Notes: generated by a model not told the origin, from the sequence alone. Shown: positions 8,977 to 17,864, counted from the stretch's first letter. The stretch is 64,000 nucleotides of DNA from Clostridia bacterium (GCA_017469545.1 JAFUGE010000006.1:31167-95166); one strand, 5' to 3'. A program made the numbers and translations.

Positions 8977-9016
8977 AAAAAAATAACCACCAGTCAAACT
9001 GATGGTTATTTTTTTT
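8977..9016. terminator. Bidirectional terminator between nerd and uvrD-like genes
   Basis: AATAACCA-C-CAGT pairs with ACTG-A-TGGTTATT around a CAA loop, with an A-run before and a T-run after. It can therefore terminate transcription from both strands at this convergent junction. Confidence 0.8.
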
Positions 9017-11933
9017 ACCCTATTCTAAATCCAATTTGTCTGTTGTTATTGCTAGACTCTGTATGTCCACAGTATTCCCTATTAGTACATGCTAAAAATT
9101 TTCCGCCATTTCTATTTTCTTTCCACACCATATACCCACCACATCGCGGACATATTTTCTGGCTTTTTAATATGCTGATGTCATTAACTGTGTAATCACA
9201 TTGCGGGAAATAGCTACACCCCAAAAATTTCTTGCCTTCATTTTCGCGAATAACAAGTGTACCTTTTTTACATCTAGGGCAATTTGGCCCTTCAGTAACA
9301 TCTTTTTCATATTTAGTTTTATATTCATTTATTTGATATGTTGAAGTCAAATCCTTTAAAAATAATGACTCTTGCTTTGACGGAACAATTAAATATGTTC
9401 TGCATCTTGTTCTAGTTAATGCAACATAAAATAATCTTCGTTCTTCTGCAAATTCATATTGATCTTTATTTTGCAATACTAAACTTAGAACTTCATCATC
9501 AGCGATTCTGTTTGGAAATCCGTTTATTGTATTTTTCATATTTATAATGATGACATTGTCTACTTCTAAACCTTTTGAAGAATGTGCTGTCATAAATTGA
9601 ATTTTCATTTTGGGATATTTGTTGTATAAGTAATAAGTAGTATTCCCAATTGGTGAAAAATCTGTATCTATATAATCATTTATATCATTATTGTTTCTGC
9701 CTAGTAATAATATTTGTGCTTCTTCACCAAAATGCCAGTAGATATCAGCAATAGCCATTTGCAATGCTTGCTTTTTGTCAGATACATATTTCATAATTTT
9801 GATTGGCTCTACAATTCTTTTATCCGATACCAAATTTTTCTTTATTTGTTCAGGATTTTTTTCGATAAAAGCTTTTGTAATATCTAATAATTCTTGTGAA
9901 TTACGATATGTTTTTTCTATCTTGGTTAATGAGCTTTCTCCAAAATATTTTTCAAAATTAGTAAATAAATCTAAGTCGCTTCCTGTAAATCTATATATTG
10001 ATTGCCAGTCGTCACCTACACAAAATAATTTTGCATTTGAATGAGTGATAATTGATTTAATTAATTGGTATCTCCCAAATGAAATGTCTTGGTATTCATC
10101 AACGATAATATATTTGTAATTAAAAGGAATATCATAATTGTTTATATACTTAATGGCCAGATTAATCATATCATTAAAATCTATTTGATTTCTATCTTTT
10201 AAAGTTTTTTCGTAGTACTCTATAATTGGTTTTACAATTTCTAAAAATATATTGTTTCGTTTTGCTTTGAATGAATCTTCATAAGACTTTAGATTATCGA
10301 TATTTGAGCTATCGTATCCATTTGTTTTGTATAACTGTATAAATGTGCAAATTAGTTTCTCAAATTCTTTAAAATGATAGTCTGAATCATTTGCATAAAC
10401 CTTTTCGTAGATATCCTGAATATTTCTTGGATTGGATTTAATCTCATTTTCGTCTAATAATTTTTGAAGCTCAGTAATTAATCTGTTTTCCTGATTGTAG
10501 TAAGAATAAGTTTCTATCAATTTGGTACCATTTGCTTTGTGAAATTTTCTTTTCCAATCCATACTTTCTAAATATTTCTTTTCTTCAATAGGTGATAGCC
10601 AAGGAAGAGTATTATCTTTTGTTATACCAAAATGTTCAAGATATATGTCATAGTCAGTAAAATAAAAGTCTGGATGGTATTTTCCATACGGATTGTTAGG
10701 ATCTTTGTATGGATATTCTTTTTCATATTCATAATTAATTCCATTTACAAATAGGTAGTTTGCAATCATAACTTCTTCCATACTACGAAGCTTTTCACCA
10801 GAAATTGTTTTTAACTCTCGCTTCATATCATTAATTTTTACATCCATTAAACAACTTGACTTGTATTTTGATTGTAATGATTCTAAATCTTGTGCTCTTT
10901 GTTCTTCGATATATGAGCCAAGACTGTCAAAATTTTGCAAGCTTTTTGGAACATTTAAATAGAAAAGGAAAAAGTCAAATATCTTTTTTAGTGTGGTATA
11001 ATCTTTTAAAACAACTGTTTTAAAATAATTTGAAACTATTTTTGTCATATCACCATCATCACTGATATTTGGATGTTCATATTGATTGATAATCCCTAAA
11101 CCTAGTTTATGAAAAGTATATGATTTAACTGATATGCCTAATTTGTTATTAATTCTTTCGGCCATTTCATCTGCCGCTTTCTTGCCAAAAGAAAGTAACA
11201 AAATTTCGTCAGGATTGACATTTTTCTTTTCTACTAAGTATTTAACTTTAGCAGCAATTGTAAGTGTTTTTCCACTTCCTGCGCCAGCCACTATTAAATT
11301 GTTAATATCGTCTATGATTACAGCATCTCTTTGTTGATAATCTAGACTTTTTCCGTCTATATCACCAAAGAACTCTTCATTATTTTTTTCTTCCTCTTTA
11401 ATATATTCTTGATTCCATTGGAAGACTATTTTTCGAAAGTTTCTATATGTATAAATAAAATCCTGAGGAATTTCTAGATTTGCCTTTTGAAAAGATTCGT
11501 CAGTGAAATAATCATATAGGGCTTGATATTTCTTCAAAATATTATCTCGATCGATGGTAGTAATGTAATTTCTTCTTAATTCAGTGGATTCTGCAAAAAA
11601 AGAATCAGATTCTTTAATCTTATCATTATACGCCTTAATAATTTCTTGCTTTTCAAGATATAGCTTATTACTGTTTTTTATTTCATTGTTTAAATTTAAA
11701 TATATATAAATAAAGGAAGTATCTTTTGCTGTTTTAAAAAATTTTTTTGAAATACGCCTATAGAAAGAAAAGTATTTGTTTTGAAGTTCTGATTTTTTCT
11801 CATCAGAAATAAAGCTTTCTTTAGCTGATTCAAGCTTACTATAGAAAGCATCAATTTTAGCTGAGTCATTTTCATCATTAGTATGTTTGATGAAAATAAT
11901 GATTATTAAAATGGGAACTACAATAAATACCAT
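9015..11933 (-). CDS. UvrD/Rep-type helicase with N-terminal membrane anchor, nuclease insert and zinc fingers
   Basis: This 972-residue SF1 helicase starts with a membrane helix (MVFIVVPILIIIIFI), then a coiled-coil region to ~190. The ATPase has Walker A AGAGSGKT (~216) and DEYQD (~610), with the C-terminal QFMTAHSSKGLEVDNV and FYVALTRTR. Between the halves, MIANYLFVNG...HPDFYF...YLEHFG (about 385-435) looks like a PD-(D/E)XK insert seen in DNA helicase IV relatives. Two C4 topoisomerase-type zinc fingers (CPRCKKG...CSYFPQC and CPRCGGY...CTNREYC) end the protein. AGGAG six bases upstream picks the ATG at 11933; the one at 11954 lacks a site. Probable role: repair or defence helicase-nuclease at the membrane. 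Confidence 0.88.
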   Translation of the reverse strand: MVFIVVPILIIIIFIKHTNDENDSAKIDAFYSKLESAKESFISDEKKSELQNKYFSFYRRISKKFFKTAKDTSFIYIYLNLNNEIKNSNKLYLEKQEIIKAYNDKIKESDSFFAESTELRRNYITTIDRDNILKKYQALYDYFTDESFQKANLEIPQDFIYTYRNFRKIVFQWNQEYIKEEEKNNEEFFGDIDGKSLDYQQRDAVIIDDINNLIVAGAGSGKTLTIAAKVKYLVEKKNVNPDEILLLSFGKKAADEMAERINNKLGISVKSYTFHKLGLGIINQYEHPNISDDGDMTKIVSNYFKTVVLKDYTTLKKIFDFFLFYLNVPKSLQNFDSLGSYIEEQRAQDLESLQSKYKSSCLMDVKINDMKRELKTISGEKLRSMEEVMIANYLFVNGINYEYEKEYPYKDPNNPYGKYHPDFYFTDYDIYLEHFGITKDNTLPWLSPIEEKKYLESMDWKRKFHKANGTKLIETYSYYNQENRLITELQKLLDENEIKSNPRNIQDIYEKVYANDSDYHFKEFEKLICTFIQLYKTNGYDSSNIDNLKSYEDSFKAKRNNIFLEIVKPIIEYYEKTLKDRNQIDFNDMINLAIKYINNYDIPFNYKYIIVDEYQDISFGRYQLIKSIITHSNAKLFCVGDDWQSIYRFTGSDLDLFTNFEKYFGESSLTKIEKTYRNSQELLDITKAFIEKNPEQIKKNLVSDKRIVEPIKIMKYVSDKKQALQMAIADIYWHFGEEAQILLLGRNNNDINDYIDTDFSPIGNTTYYLYNKYPKMKIQFMTAHSSKGLEVDNVIIINMKNTINGFPNRIADDEVLSLVLQNKDQYEFAEERRLFYVALTRTRCRTYLIVPSKQESLFLKDLTSTYQINEYKTKYEKDVTEGPNCPRCKKGTLVIRENEGKKFLGCSYFPQCDYTVNDISILKSQKICPRCGGYMVWKENRNGGKFLACTNREYCGHTESSNNNRQIGFRIG

Positions 11934-12341
11934 AAAAATACTCCTAAAACACATTTTTTAATAGAGATAGTAATGCGATTATTGACGCGATACTTATGTA
12001 AATTATACCATTTTTAAGCGCGAAAGTCAAATTATGTATACTTCGTGCGACTGGCTTGAAAAATTTTTCTAGTAGTATAGGCAATATCCTCCAAATGTGC
12101 CTAAAACACCTCTTTTTGCATAATCAAAACTCATAAAATCAGGTCTTATGTATGTTAACTATGAAGAGGGAAGAATGCAAAGGATTTTTCTAAGAAATAT
12201 TTAATTTGTCGACATTTTTGACAAGCCTACAATTGAATACTATAAAATAACACAAAAAGGTTGACAAATGCGGTGCAATATGTTAACATACACATCAGGA
12301 TCTTTTTTATATATCTACAAACATTATGGAGGTAGAAGATC
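11934..12341. other. Intergenic region, divergent
   Basis: This 408-base gap holds the promoter at 12261-12289 for the small gene downstream. It also holds TGTCGAC at 12207, next to a second TTTGACA-like copy. I see no other gene, stable hairpin or repeat in it. Confidence 0.5.
12261..12289 (+). promoter_or_regulatory. Promoter of the 69-residue small protein gene
   Basis: TTGACA (12261-12266), a 17-base spacer and TAACAT (12284-12289) are followed by TATGGAGGTAGAAGATC and the ATG at 12342. Confidence 0.65.
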
Positions 12342-12551
12342 ATGGGTCGTAATGATTACAACTATGGAAGTGGCAAAATGGGCCGGAACAAGGATCAGAA
12401 CCAGATGGTGCGTGATGCAGCAAGGGAAGTTGGTGTTGATCCTCAGAAGCTTTCCGAACTGGTTCACCAAGAGAAAGATAACTGGTACAATGGAGATTAC
12501 TCCTATTCTGATCTCATCGATTTGGCAAAAGAACTGAAGAAGAAAGGCTAA
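12342..12551 (+). CDS. Small hydrophilic protein, unknown function
   Basis: This 69-residue gene starts after a clean GGAGGT site and has its own promoter and terminator, so it is a real monocistronic gene. The protein is soluble and charged: a Gly/Asn/Asp-rich start (MGRNDYNYGSGKMGRN), then helical MVRDAAREVGVDPQKLSELV and YSDLIDLAKELKKKG. The helical half could be a small nucleic-acid-binding or regulatory module; I do not recognise the family. A plus-strand frame at 12268-12537 and a minus-strand frame over the same bases are shadows. Confidence 0.7.
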   Translation: MGRNDYNYGSGKMGRNKDQNQMVRDAAREVGVDPQKLSELVHQEKDNWYNGDYSYSDLIDLAKELKKKG

Positions 12552-12558
12552 ACTCAAC

Positions 12559-12595
12559 AGGCGGGTGATTTTATAATCACTCGCCTAATTTTATT
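12559..12595 (+). terminator. Terminator of the 69-residue gene
   Basis: AGGCGGGTGATT (12559-12570) pairs with AATCACTCGCCT (12575-12586), with one G-T wobble and a 4-base loop. AATTTTATT follows. Confidence 0.8.
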
Positions 12596-12695
12596 AATTT
12601 GTCGACAAAATTCGACAAAAAATACCCGTAGACAGAAATCGACAAGATGTGATATATATACAGTAACAGAAATTTTATCTAAAATTGGAGGAAAA

Positions 12696-13160
12696 ATGAA
12701 AGGAAAGAGAAAAAAGACTAAGTTTACTAAAAAGATAGAAACGACACCGCAAAAGGAAACTACAAGTGATGTTGTTAAAAGAGGAATTATTAATGCTTTT
12801 AAGCAAATGAAAGAAGAGAATATAGAAAGCTCAAGACCAATTATAAATTGGATACAGAGCATTATTAATGGACTGATGTTAGTATTTGCACTAACCAGTT
12901 TCATGTTTGCATGGGCCTTCGCTCAACCTGTTTTGGGTAATATAAAAAACGGAGAATATTTTAATATTCTTAATATAGTATTATGTCTTGATATTATCTC
13001 TTTGATAATATTTGGAGGATACACATTTAAAGTTAATAAGTATATTGATGACATTAGTAATATATCAGATTTAACAGGTATATGTAGCTTTTTATTGAGC
13101 GTTTTTGCAACTCTAATAGCATTGTTTGCATTCATGTTACAACTTGAAAATGGGGTATAA
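12696..13160 (+). CDS. Three-helix membrane protein, paralogue of the 5603 gene
   Basis: This 154-residue protein has a Lys/Arg-rich cytosolic N-terminus (1-50), membrane helices at about 54-78, 90-108 and 126-150, and ends right after the third helix. The loop before helix three reads YIDDISNISDLTGIC and the helix ends ALFAFMLQL, matching HIDDIENISDISSVS and ALGAFALQF of the 5603 gene. GGAGG sits seven bases before the ATG. It lies 55 bases before an AAA ATPase gene and is probably in one operon with it. A membrane effector paired with an ATPase sensor is a plausible reading but unproven. The acidic tail of its paralogue is absent here. Confidence 0.7.
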   Translation: MKGKRKKTKFTKKIETTPQKETTSDVVKRGIINAFKQMKEENIESSRPIINWIQSIINGLMLVFALTSFMFAWAFAQPVLGNIKNGEYFNILNIVLCLDIISLIIFGGYTFKVNKYIDDISNISDLTGICSFLLSVFATLIALFAFMLQLENGV

Positions 13161-13215
13161 AAAATAATCACTGATAGTTATTGTTAAGTATGTATAGATT
13201 GATGTGGAGGTAAAA

Positions 13216-14604
13216 ATGTATATTTCGAAAGTTACAATAAAGAATTATAGAATTTTTAAAAGTGATAAAGAATATGAAATAAATGATTTTAACGTTCCAG
13301 ATGGACAAAATAATGGTAAAGGAATTACAATTATTGCTGGAGAGAACGGAAGTGGAAAAACAACAATTTTAGATGCTATTTCTTCGGCAATGATAGAATA
13401 TAAAGCGGATTCATATAATGCTAAAGATATAAATAACTTAAACGAAAAAACGGAAATAAAAGTTTTTTCAGATGTTCCTTTCAAAGTCCAAGGAACATTC
13501 CCTAATACAGAATATGAGTTCAAAGGTATTTCTTTCATAGGGGGTGTGCGAGGCAGAGGAAATAGATCCTTTTTGCAATCTATGTCTGTTCATGACCAAA
13601 TTTTTTTAAAAGTTAATCCTGATAAACCAAAGGATGGAAGCCCGGATTTGAGGTTAAGTGTTAATAATCCTTTTAGTGGGAAAAGATTTAATGATACAGA
13701 TGTTGTCTATTTGGATAAAAATAGACTGTTTCAAATAAAATCGGGGACTTATAATGAAACGAAATTTGATAGATTGATGGAAGATTTTAATTACCAATAT
13801 TATAAAAACACCGATACAATTGAAGATTTAAATGTATACTTAAATGAAAATGTTAAAAAAGGAAAGATAGAGAATGATTTTTTGGCTGATGCAATAAAAA
13901 AATTTGAAGAAATAAGTGATTATAAAGTACAACTAGATTTTATTAATAATTATCAGCCTTTTGATAATGCACGTTTTGTCACAAGAGAAGATAATAAGCA
14001 AATCTTACTATCTGGAATAGGTTCTGGATATGAAATGATTTTTTCTCTTTTATATTCATATTATTTGTCGAAACAAAATGGGAAAAAGATGATTATTTTA
14101 ATCGACGAACCAGAATTGCATTTGCATCCTAAGATACAAGAAAAATTTATTGATTTCTTGATTGACATTTCTAAGGATGTTCAAGTAATTGCAACAACAC
14201 ATTCTCCAATTATTATTAAACAATTATTACAGAATGAATTTGTTAAGATTATAATAGTAAAAAAGGATTGTTCATACTCTGAAATTGGAGAAAAGAAATT
14301 ATCATATAATTCTGCAAATGAAATAAACTATTTAGCGTTTGACTTTCCGACAGAAGAATACCATAACGAATTGTATGAAAAATTAAAGAATCAATATGGA
14401 TCTAATAAATCAATAAAAGATTTTGATAAAGACTTTTTTATATCTACAAAAGGAGAAACTAAGAGCTATCCATGGAAAGGAAATGTAAATGAAGTGAGTT
14501 TACACACTTTTGTAAGAAACCAGATTCATCATCAAGCAGAAAACGGAAAGGCAACAGTAGTCAATTTAGAGAAATCTATTACTGATATGAGAAGCTATTT
14601 GTAA
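13216..14604 (+). CDS. OLD-like AAA ATPase with C-terminal RNxxHH motif
   Basis: This 462-residue SMC/OLD-type ATPase has Walker A GENGSGKT (about 42-49), a signature-like LSGIGSGYEM, Walker B MIILIDEPELHLHP (about 295) and the H-loop ATTHSPIII. No TOPRIM nuclease domain follows. The C-terminal ~90 residues instead contain LHTFVRNQIHHQAEN (about 430). R-N-x-x-H-H resembles the Rx4-6H catalytic motif of HEPN RNases and recurs in this ATPase family. GTGGAGGTAAAA sets the ATG at 13216; the GTG at 13204 is part of the ribosome site. ATPases of this type are common in phage-defence loci, and the adjacent three-helix gene could be its partner. Confidence 0.82.
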   Translation: MYISKVTIKNYRIFKSDKEYEINDFNVPDGQNNGKGITIIAGENGSGKTTILDAISSAMIEYKADSYNAKDINNLNEKTEIKVFSDVPFKVQGTFPNTEYEFKGISFIGGVRGRGNRSFLQSMSVHDQIFLKVNPDKPKDGSPDLRLSVNNPFSGKRFNDTDVVYLDKNRLFQIKSGTYNETKFDRLMEDFNYQYYKNTDTIEDLNVYLNENVKKGKIENDFLADAIKKFEEISDYKVQLDFINNYQPFDNARFVTREDNKQILLSGIGSGYEMIFSLLYSYYLSKQNGKKMIILIDEPELHLHPKIQEKFIDFLIDISKDVQVIATTHSPIIIKQLLQNEFVKIIIVKKDCSYSEIGEKKLSYNSANEINYLAFDFPTEEYHNELYEKLKNQYGSNKSIKDFDKDFFISTKGETKSYPWKGNVNEVSLHTFVRNQIHHQAENGKATVVNLEKSITDMRSYL

Positions 14605-14623
14605 GAAATAATTAATAAAAGTG

Positions 14624-14653
14624 TTGGAAATATTGGTTTTATTGTAATATAAT
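14624..14653 (+). promoter_or_regulatory. Promoter of the metallophosphoesterase gene
   Basis: TTGGAA (14624-14629), an 18-base spacer and TATAAT (14648-14653) precede the start at 14696. Confidence 0.5.
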
Positions 14654-14695
14654 TGAATTACAAATAGAAAGATAATAATATAGAAAGGATAAGCC

Positions 14696-15496
14696 ATGAT
14701 TTATATAACAGGCGATACTCATGCAGATTTTTCGAGATTTGAAGAAGCAAACTTTCCAATCCAAAACGAAATGACAAAAGACGATTATGTAATTATATGT
14801 GGCGATTTTGGGGGAGTATGGACTTATGAAATAGAGAGTATTTTAGAACAAAAGAATTTGGATTGGCTGAACTCCAGAAATTTCACTACTTTATTTGTAG
14901 ATGGAAATCACGAAAACTATACAAGATTATATAATGATTATCCAGTTAAAGAATGGAATGGTGGAAAGGTAAATGAAATAAGAGACTCAATATTTCATTT
15001 AATGCGTGGAGAAGTATTTAGTATAGATGGCAAAACGATTTTTACATTTGGCGGAGCAAGATCTCACGATATTCAAGATGGAATACTTAATTTGGACGAG
15101 GAAGAGAAGATATATGAGTATCGTAAAAGAGGAGCATATTTTAGAATTAGAGATTATTCATGGTGGGATTTAGAATTGCCACTGGATACAGAAATGCAAA
15201 ACGGAATCAAGAATTTAGAAAAGTACAATTACAAAGTGGATTATATTATCACACATTGCTGCCCAACAAATATCCAGCCTTTAATTAATATCACATATAA
15301 GAAGGATTATTTAACCGATTACTTGCAAACCATTGCGGAAAAATGTGACTTTAAGAAATGGTTCTTTGGACATTATCATGAAAATAGAACAATCAATCCG
15401 CGATTTACATTACTGTATGAAGATATAGTACCATTGGATTATGAAAGCAATGCAATAAGTAGTGGCTATACACCATGTTCTAGGTGCAAGCCATAA
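14696..15496 (+). CDS. Calcineurin-like metallophosphoesterase
   Basis: This 266-residue protein shows all the two-metal phosphoesterase motifs in order: ITGDTHAD (GDxH, residue 4), ICGDFGGVW (GDxxG), DGNHENY (GNHE, about 63), IITHCCP and FFGHYHEN (GHxH, about 224). It has no signal peptide, so it is cytosolic. The C-terminal SSGYTPCSRCKP adds two cysteines of unknown meaning. AGAAAGGATAAGCC precedes the ATG, and it has its own promoter and terminator. The family acts on nucleotides, nucleic acids or phosphoproteins; substrate cannot be told from sequence. Confidence 0.85.
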   Translation: MIYITGDTHADFSRFEEANFPIQNEMTKDDYVIICGDFGGVWTYEIESILEQKNLDWLNSRNFTTLFVDGNHENYTRLYNDYPVKEWNGGKVNEIRDSIFHLMRGEVFSIDGKTIFTFGGARSHDIQDGILNLDEEEKIYEYRKRGAYFRIRDYSWWDLELPLDTEMQNGIKNLEKYNYKVDYIITHCCPTNIQPLINITYKKDYLTDYLQTIAEKCDFKKWFFGHYHENRTINPRFTLLYEDIVPLDYESNAISSGYTPCSRCKP

Positions 15497-15513
15497 AATA
15501 CATGTTTAAATAT

Positions 15514-15558
15514 AAAATACACCTTCACAAAGTATGATTTTGGAAGGTGTATTTTCTT
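15514..15558 (+). terminator. Terminator of the metallophosphoesterase gene
   Basis: AAAATACACCTTC (15514-15526) pairs perfectly with GAAGGTGTATTTT (15543-15555). The T-rich end is CTTGTT. Confidence 0.75.
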
Positions 15559-15652
15559 GTTAAATCAGTATGCCACAAAATGAGATTGAATGAGGCTTTT
15601 GTTTTTGATATAATCCTAATAGAAAATGATTTCTGGATGGGAGGTATGAAAA

Positions 15653-16993
15653 TTGCAAGAAACAATAAAAGTTAAAAGTAGAATTGATAATATTGAAATA
15701 GATGTTTTTACTCCTGAAAGCTGGGACGAAAAGAAGTTGGTTATTTGCTGTCATGGTTTTAATAGCGGGAAAAATAGTGATACATACACGTTGATAGGGA
15801 ATGAATTGCTATCTAAAAATATTGCGTATGCAAAATTTACTCTTCCTTATCATGCTGAAAGAAGAACGGATTACAATGATTTTACTCTTGAAAATTGCGT
15901 TGCAGATAGTGAGTTTGTGGAAAGAACAATTAGAGAAAAGTATCCTAATACAAAAATAGGAATTCTTGGGACGAGTTTTGGCGGATATCTTACGTTGCTT
16001 AGATTAAAAATGTTTCAGCACAACTATTTTGCAATTATACTAAAGTCTCCGGCAATCAAAATGGACGAAATTTTTAAGGCGCATTTGGCAGGGGAAGAGT
16101 TTGATAAATTTAAAGAACAGGGATATGGAATTAATCACCACAAAGCAGACGATATGCGAATCAATTATGGTTTTTATGAAGAACTTGAAAATCATAAAAT
16201 TTCTGACTTGGGAGAATACACCGAAAAAATTCTTATCTATCACGGAATGACTGACGATACAGCACCATACGAGGATAGCTTGGCATTCGCAAACAAGAAT
16301 AAAAAAACGACTCTGATATCTTTAGAAAATGAGAACCATAGATATTCGAGAGAAGTGCTTGACAAGTTTTGCCGAGAAGTAGCTGATTATTGTGCAACAG
16401 ATTTGAAAGAAAAGTCTGAGTTTGTGGAAGAAGTTGAAAGGGTTATTAAAAGAGATTGCGATACTTATAGAATGAATGCAGAAGACCATTATGATTTTTG
16501 GAATGAACATATAAAATATGTGTACGAAGAAGCAATATGTTTAGCTCAAAATTATCATGCTGATGAAGAGATAGTAAAGTTGGGTGCTTTATTGCATGAT
16601 ATTGCTTTAATTCGAAAAGAGGGAACACGAGAGGAACATCATATCAACGGAGAAAAAATTGCAAAAGATATATTATTATCATTATCTTATCCAGAAGAAA
16701 AAATGGAAAGAGTGCTAAAATGTGTATATAATCATAGAAGCAGTAAAAATGCAAATTCTACTGAAGAATTATGTGTTGCTGATGCTGATATTTTAGCTCA
16801 TTTTGATAATATTCCAATGCTATTTAATTCTGCATACAATAGAAATAATATTAGTTTGGGTGATGTAAGAGGTTGGCTGAAAGATTGTTTTGAAAAAGAT
16901 TATAATGATTTAAGTGATACAACTCGTAAATGGTTTAAGGAAAGATATCAATTAATTTGCGATATTGTATTGCATGAAACAAATAAAATATAA
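15653..16993 (+). CDS. Alpha/beta hydrolase fused to an HD domain
   Basis: This 446-residue protein joins two enzymes. Residues 1-250 form a serine hydrolase of the dienelactone/acyl-peptidase type: CCHGFNSGK oxyanion turn, nucleophile GTSFGGY (about 105-111), aspartate in YHGMTDDTAPY and histidine in ENENHRYS. Residues 270-446 form an HD phosphohydrolase: NYHADEEIVKLGALLHDIAL, EEHHINGEKIA and a later ADADILAHFD. The start is TTG, placed after GGGAGGTATGAAAA; the nearby ATG at 15646 is in another frame and soon stops. HD proteins with this helical layout act on nucleotides or similar phosphates. The physical fusion suggests linked steps in one pathway, but no substrate is evident. Confidence 0.8.
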   Translation: MQETIKVKSRIDNIEIDVFTPESWDEKKLVICCHGFNSGKNSDTYTLIGNELLSKNIAYAKFTLPYHAERRTDYNDFTLENCVADSEFVERTIREKYPNTKIGILGTSFGGYLTLLRLKMFQHNYFAIILKSPAIKMDEIFKAHLAGEEFDKFKEQGYGINHHKADDMRINYGFYEELENHKISDLGEYTEKILIYHGMTDDTAPYEDSLAFANKNKKTTLISLENENHRYSREVLDKFCREVADYCATDLKEKSEFVEEVERVIKRDCDTYRMNAEDHYDFWNEHIKYVYEEAICLAQNYHADEEIVKLGALLHDIALIRKEGTREEHHINGEKIAKDILLSLSYPEEKMERVLKCVYNHRSSKNANSTEELCVADADILAHFDNIPMLFNSAYNRNNISLGDVRGWLKDCFEKDYNDLSDTTRKWFKERYQLICDIVLHETNKI

Positions 16994-17037
16994 AGAAAAT
17001 AGGTTATTTACGATATTAAAAATGAGAGGTAATAGAT

Positions 17038-17562
17038 ATGATTTTTAGATTAGCAAGTGTGAATGATTTGTGTGCTATAAAAACAATATATGAAAGCATC
17101 GTAGAGAATATGAACCAAAATAACATACATATTTGGAATGAATACTATCCTTTTGAATGCTTTGAAGGAGATATCAATAGCCAAAGGCTTTATGTGTTAG
17201 AGGAAAATAGTGATATTGTCGCCGCATGTGCTTTGTGTGATTCGAATGAAGCGGAAAATGCTATGGAATGGGAAAATAAAGAAGCCAAGGCGTTATATAT
17301 TGACAGATTGGGAGTAAATGTGAATTATCAAGGAAAAGGATACGGGTCTTTGTTAATTAAAAATGCGATTGAAGTAGCAAGAAATAATCGTTTTGAATAT
17401 TTAAGATTATTTGTAGTGGATATCAATCAGCCAGCTATTTGCTTATATGAAAAGAATGGATTTAAAAGACTTGATGGTATCTATGAAGAAAAGATAAATG
17501 AAAATGTAACTTTAAAAGAATATGCTTATGAAAAGCGAATTTTAGAGGTGAATAGTAAATGA
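17038..17562 (+). CDS. GNAT N-acetyltransferase
   Basis: This 174-residue protein is a full GNAT fold: N-terminal MIFRLASVNDLCAIKTIY, strand 4 LYIDRLGVNVNYQGKGYG with the acetyl-CoA loop Q/RGxGxG-like QGKGYG (about 98-104), and the C-terminal INQPAICLYEKNGF. AAAATGAGAGGTAATAGAT precedes the ATG. Its end overlaps the start of the MGMT-like gene by four bases (ATGA), so the two are translationally coupled. The acceptor substrate is unknown. Confidence 0.85.
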   Translation: MIFRLASVNDLCAIKTIYESIVENMNQNNIHIWNEYYPFECFEGDINSQRLYVLEENSDIVAACALCDSNEAENAMEWENKEAKALYIDRLGVNVNYQGKGYGSLLIKNAIEVARNNRFEYLRLFVVDINQPAICLYEKNGFKRLDGIYEEKINENVTLKEYAYEKRILEVNSK

Positions 17563-17864
17563 AACAAAAAGCATTTGACTATTTACTCACAATTCCACGT
17601 GGGATGGTGGTAACCTATGGACAAGTGGCGGAACATGTTGGTAATAAAAATTTAGCAAGAGTAGTCGGAAATATTTTGCATCATAATCCAGACGAGAAGA
17701 AATATCCTTGCTATAAAGTGGTAAATAGCCAGGGAAAGTTATCGGAGAATTTTGCTTTTGGAGGACTTAGAGGGCAGAAGAAAAAGCTAGAAGCAGAGGG
17801 AATTGTGGTTGAAGAAGACAAAGTGAATTTAAAGAAGTACCAATACAAAGAAAAAATTAGGTAG
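17559..17864 (+). CDS. MGMT/Ogt-like DNA alkyltransferase domain protein
   Basis: This 101-residue protein covers the DNA-binding half of methylated-DNA cysteine methyltransferases: AFDYLLTIPRGMVVTYGQVAEHVGNKNLARVVGNILHHNP supplies the helix-turn-helix and Asn hinge in segments, followed by YPCYKVVNSQGKLS. The catalytic cysteine is kept, but the usual PCHRV is PCYKV, so the His-relay of true alkyltransferases is absent. In alkyltransferase-like (ATL) proteins the cysteine itself is replaced, usually by Trp, so this is neither a standard Ogt nor a standard ATL. The start overlaps the upstream GNAT gene. Repair of O6-alkylguanine, or recognition only, are both possible. Confidence 0.78.
   Translation: MKQKAFDYLLTIPRGMVVTYGQVAEHVGNKNLARVVGNILHHNPDEKKYPCYKVVNSQGKLSENFAFGGLRGQKKKLEAEGIVVEEDKVNLKKYQYKEKIR

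Noticed and set aside
12268..12537. Plus-strand frame overlapping the 69-residue gene
   Set aside because: It starts inside the promoter and has no ribosome site; the 12342 gene has a proper GGAGGT.
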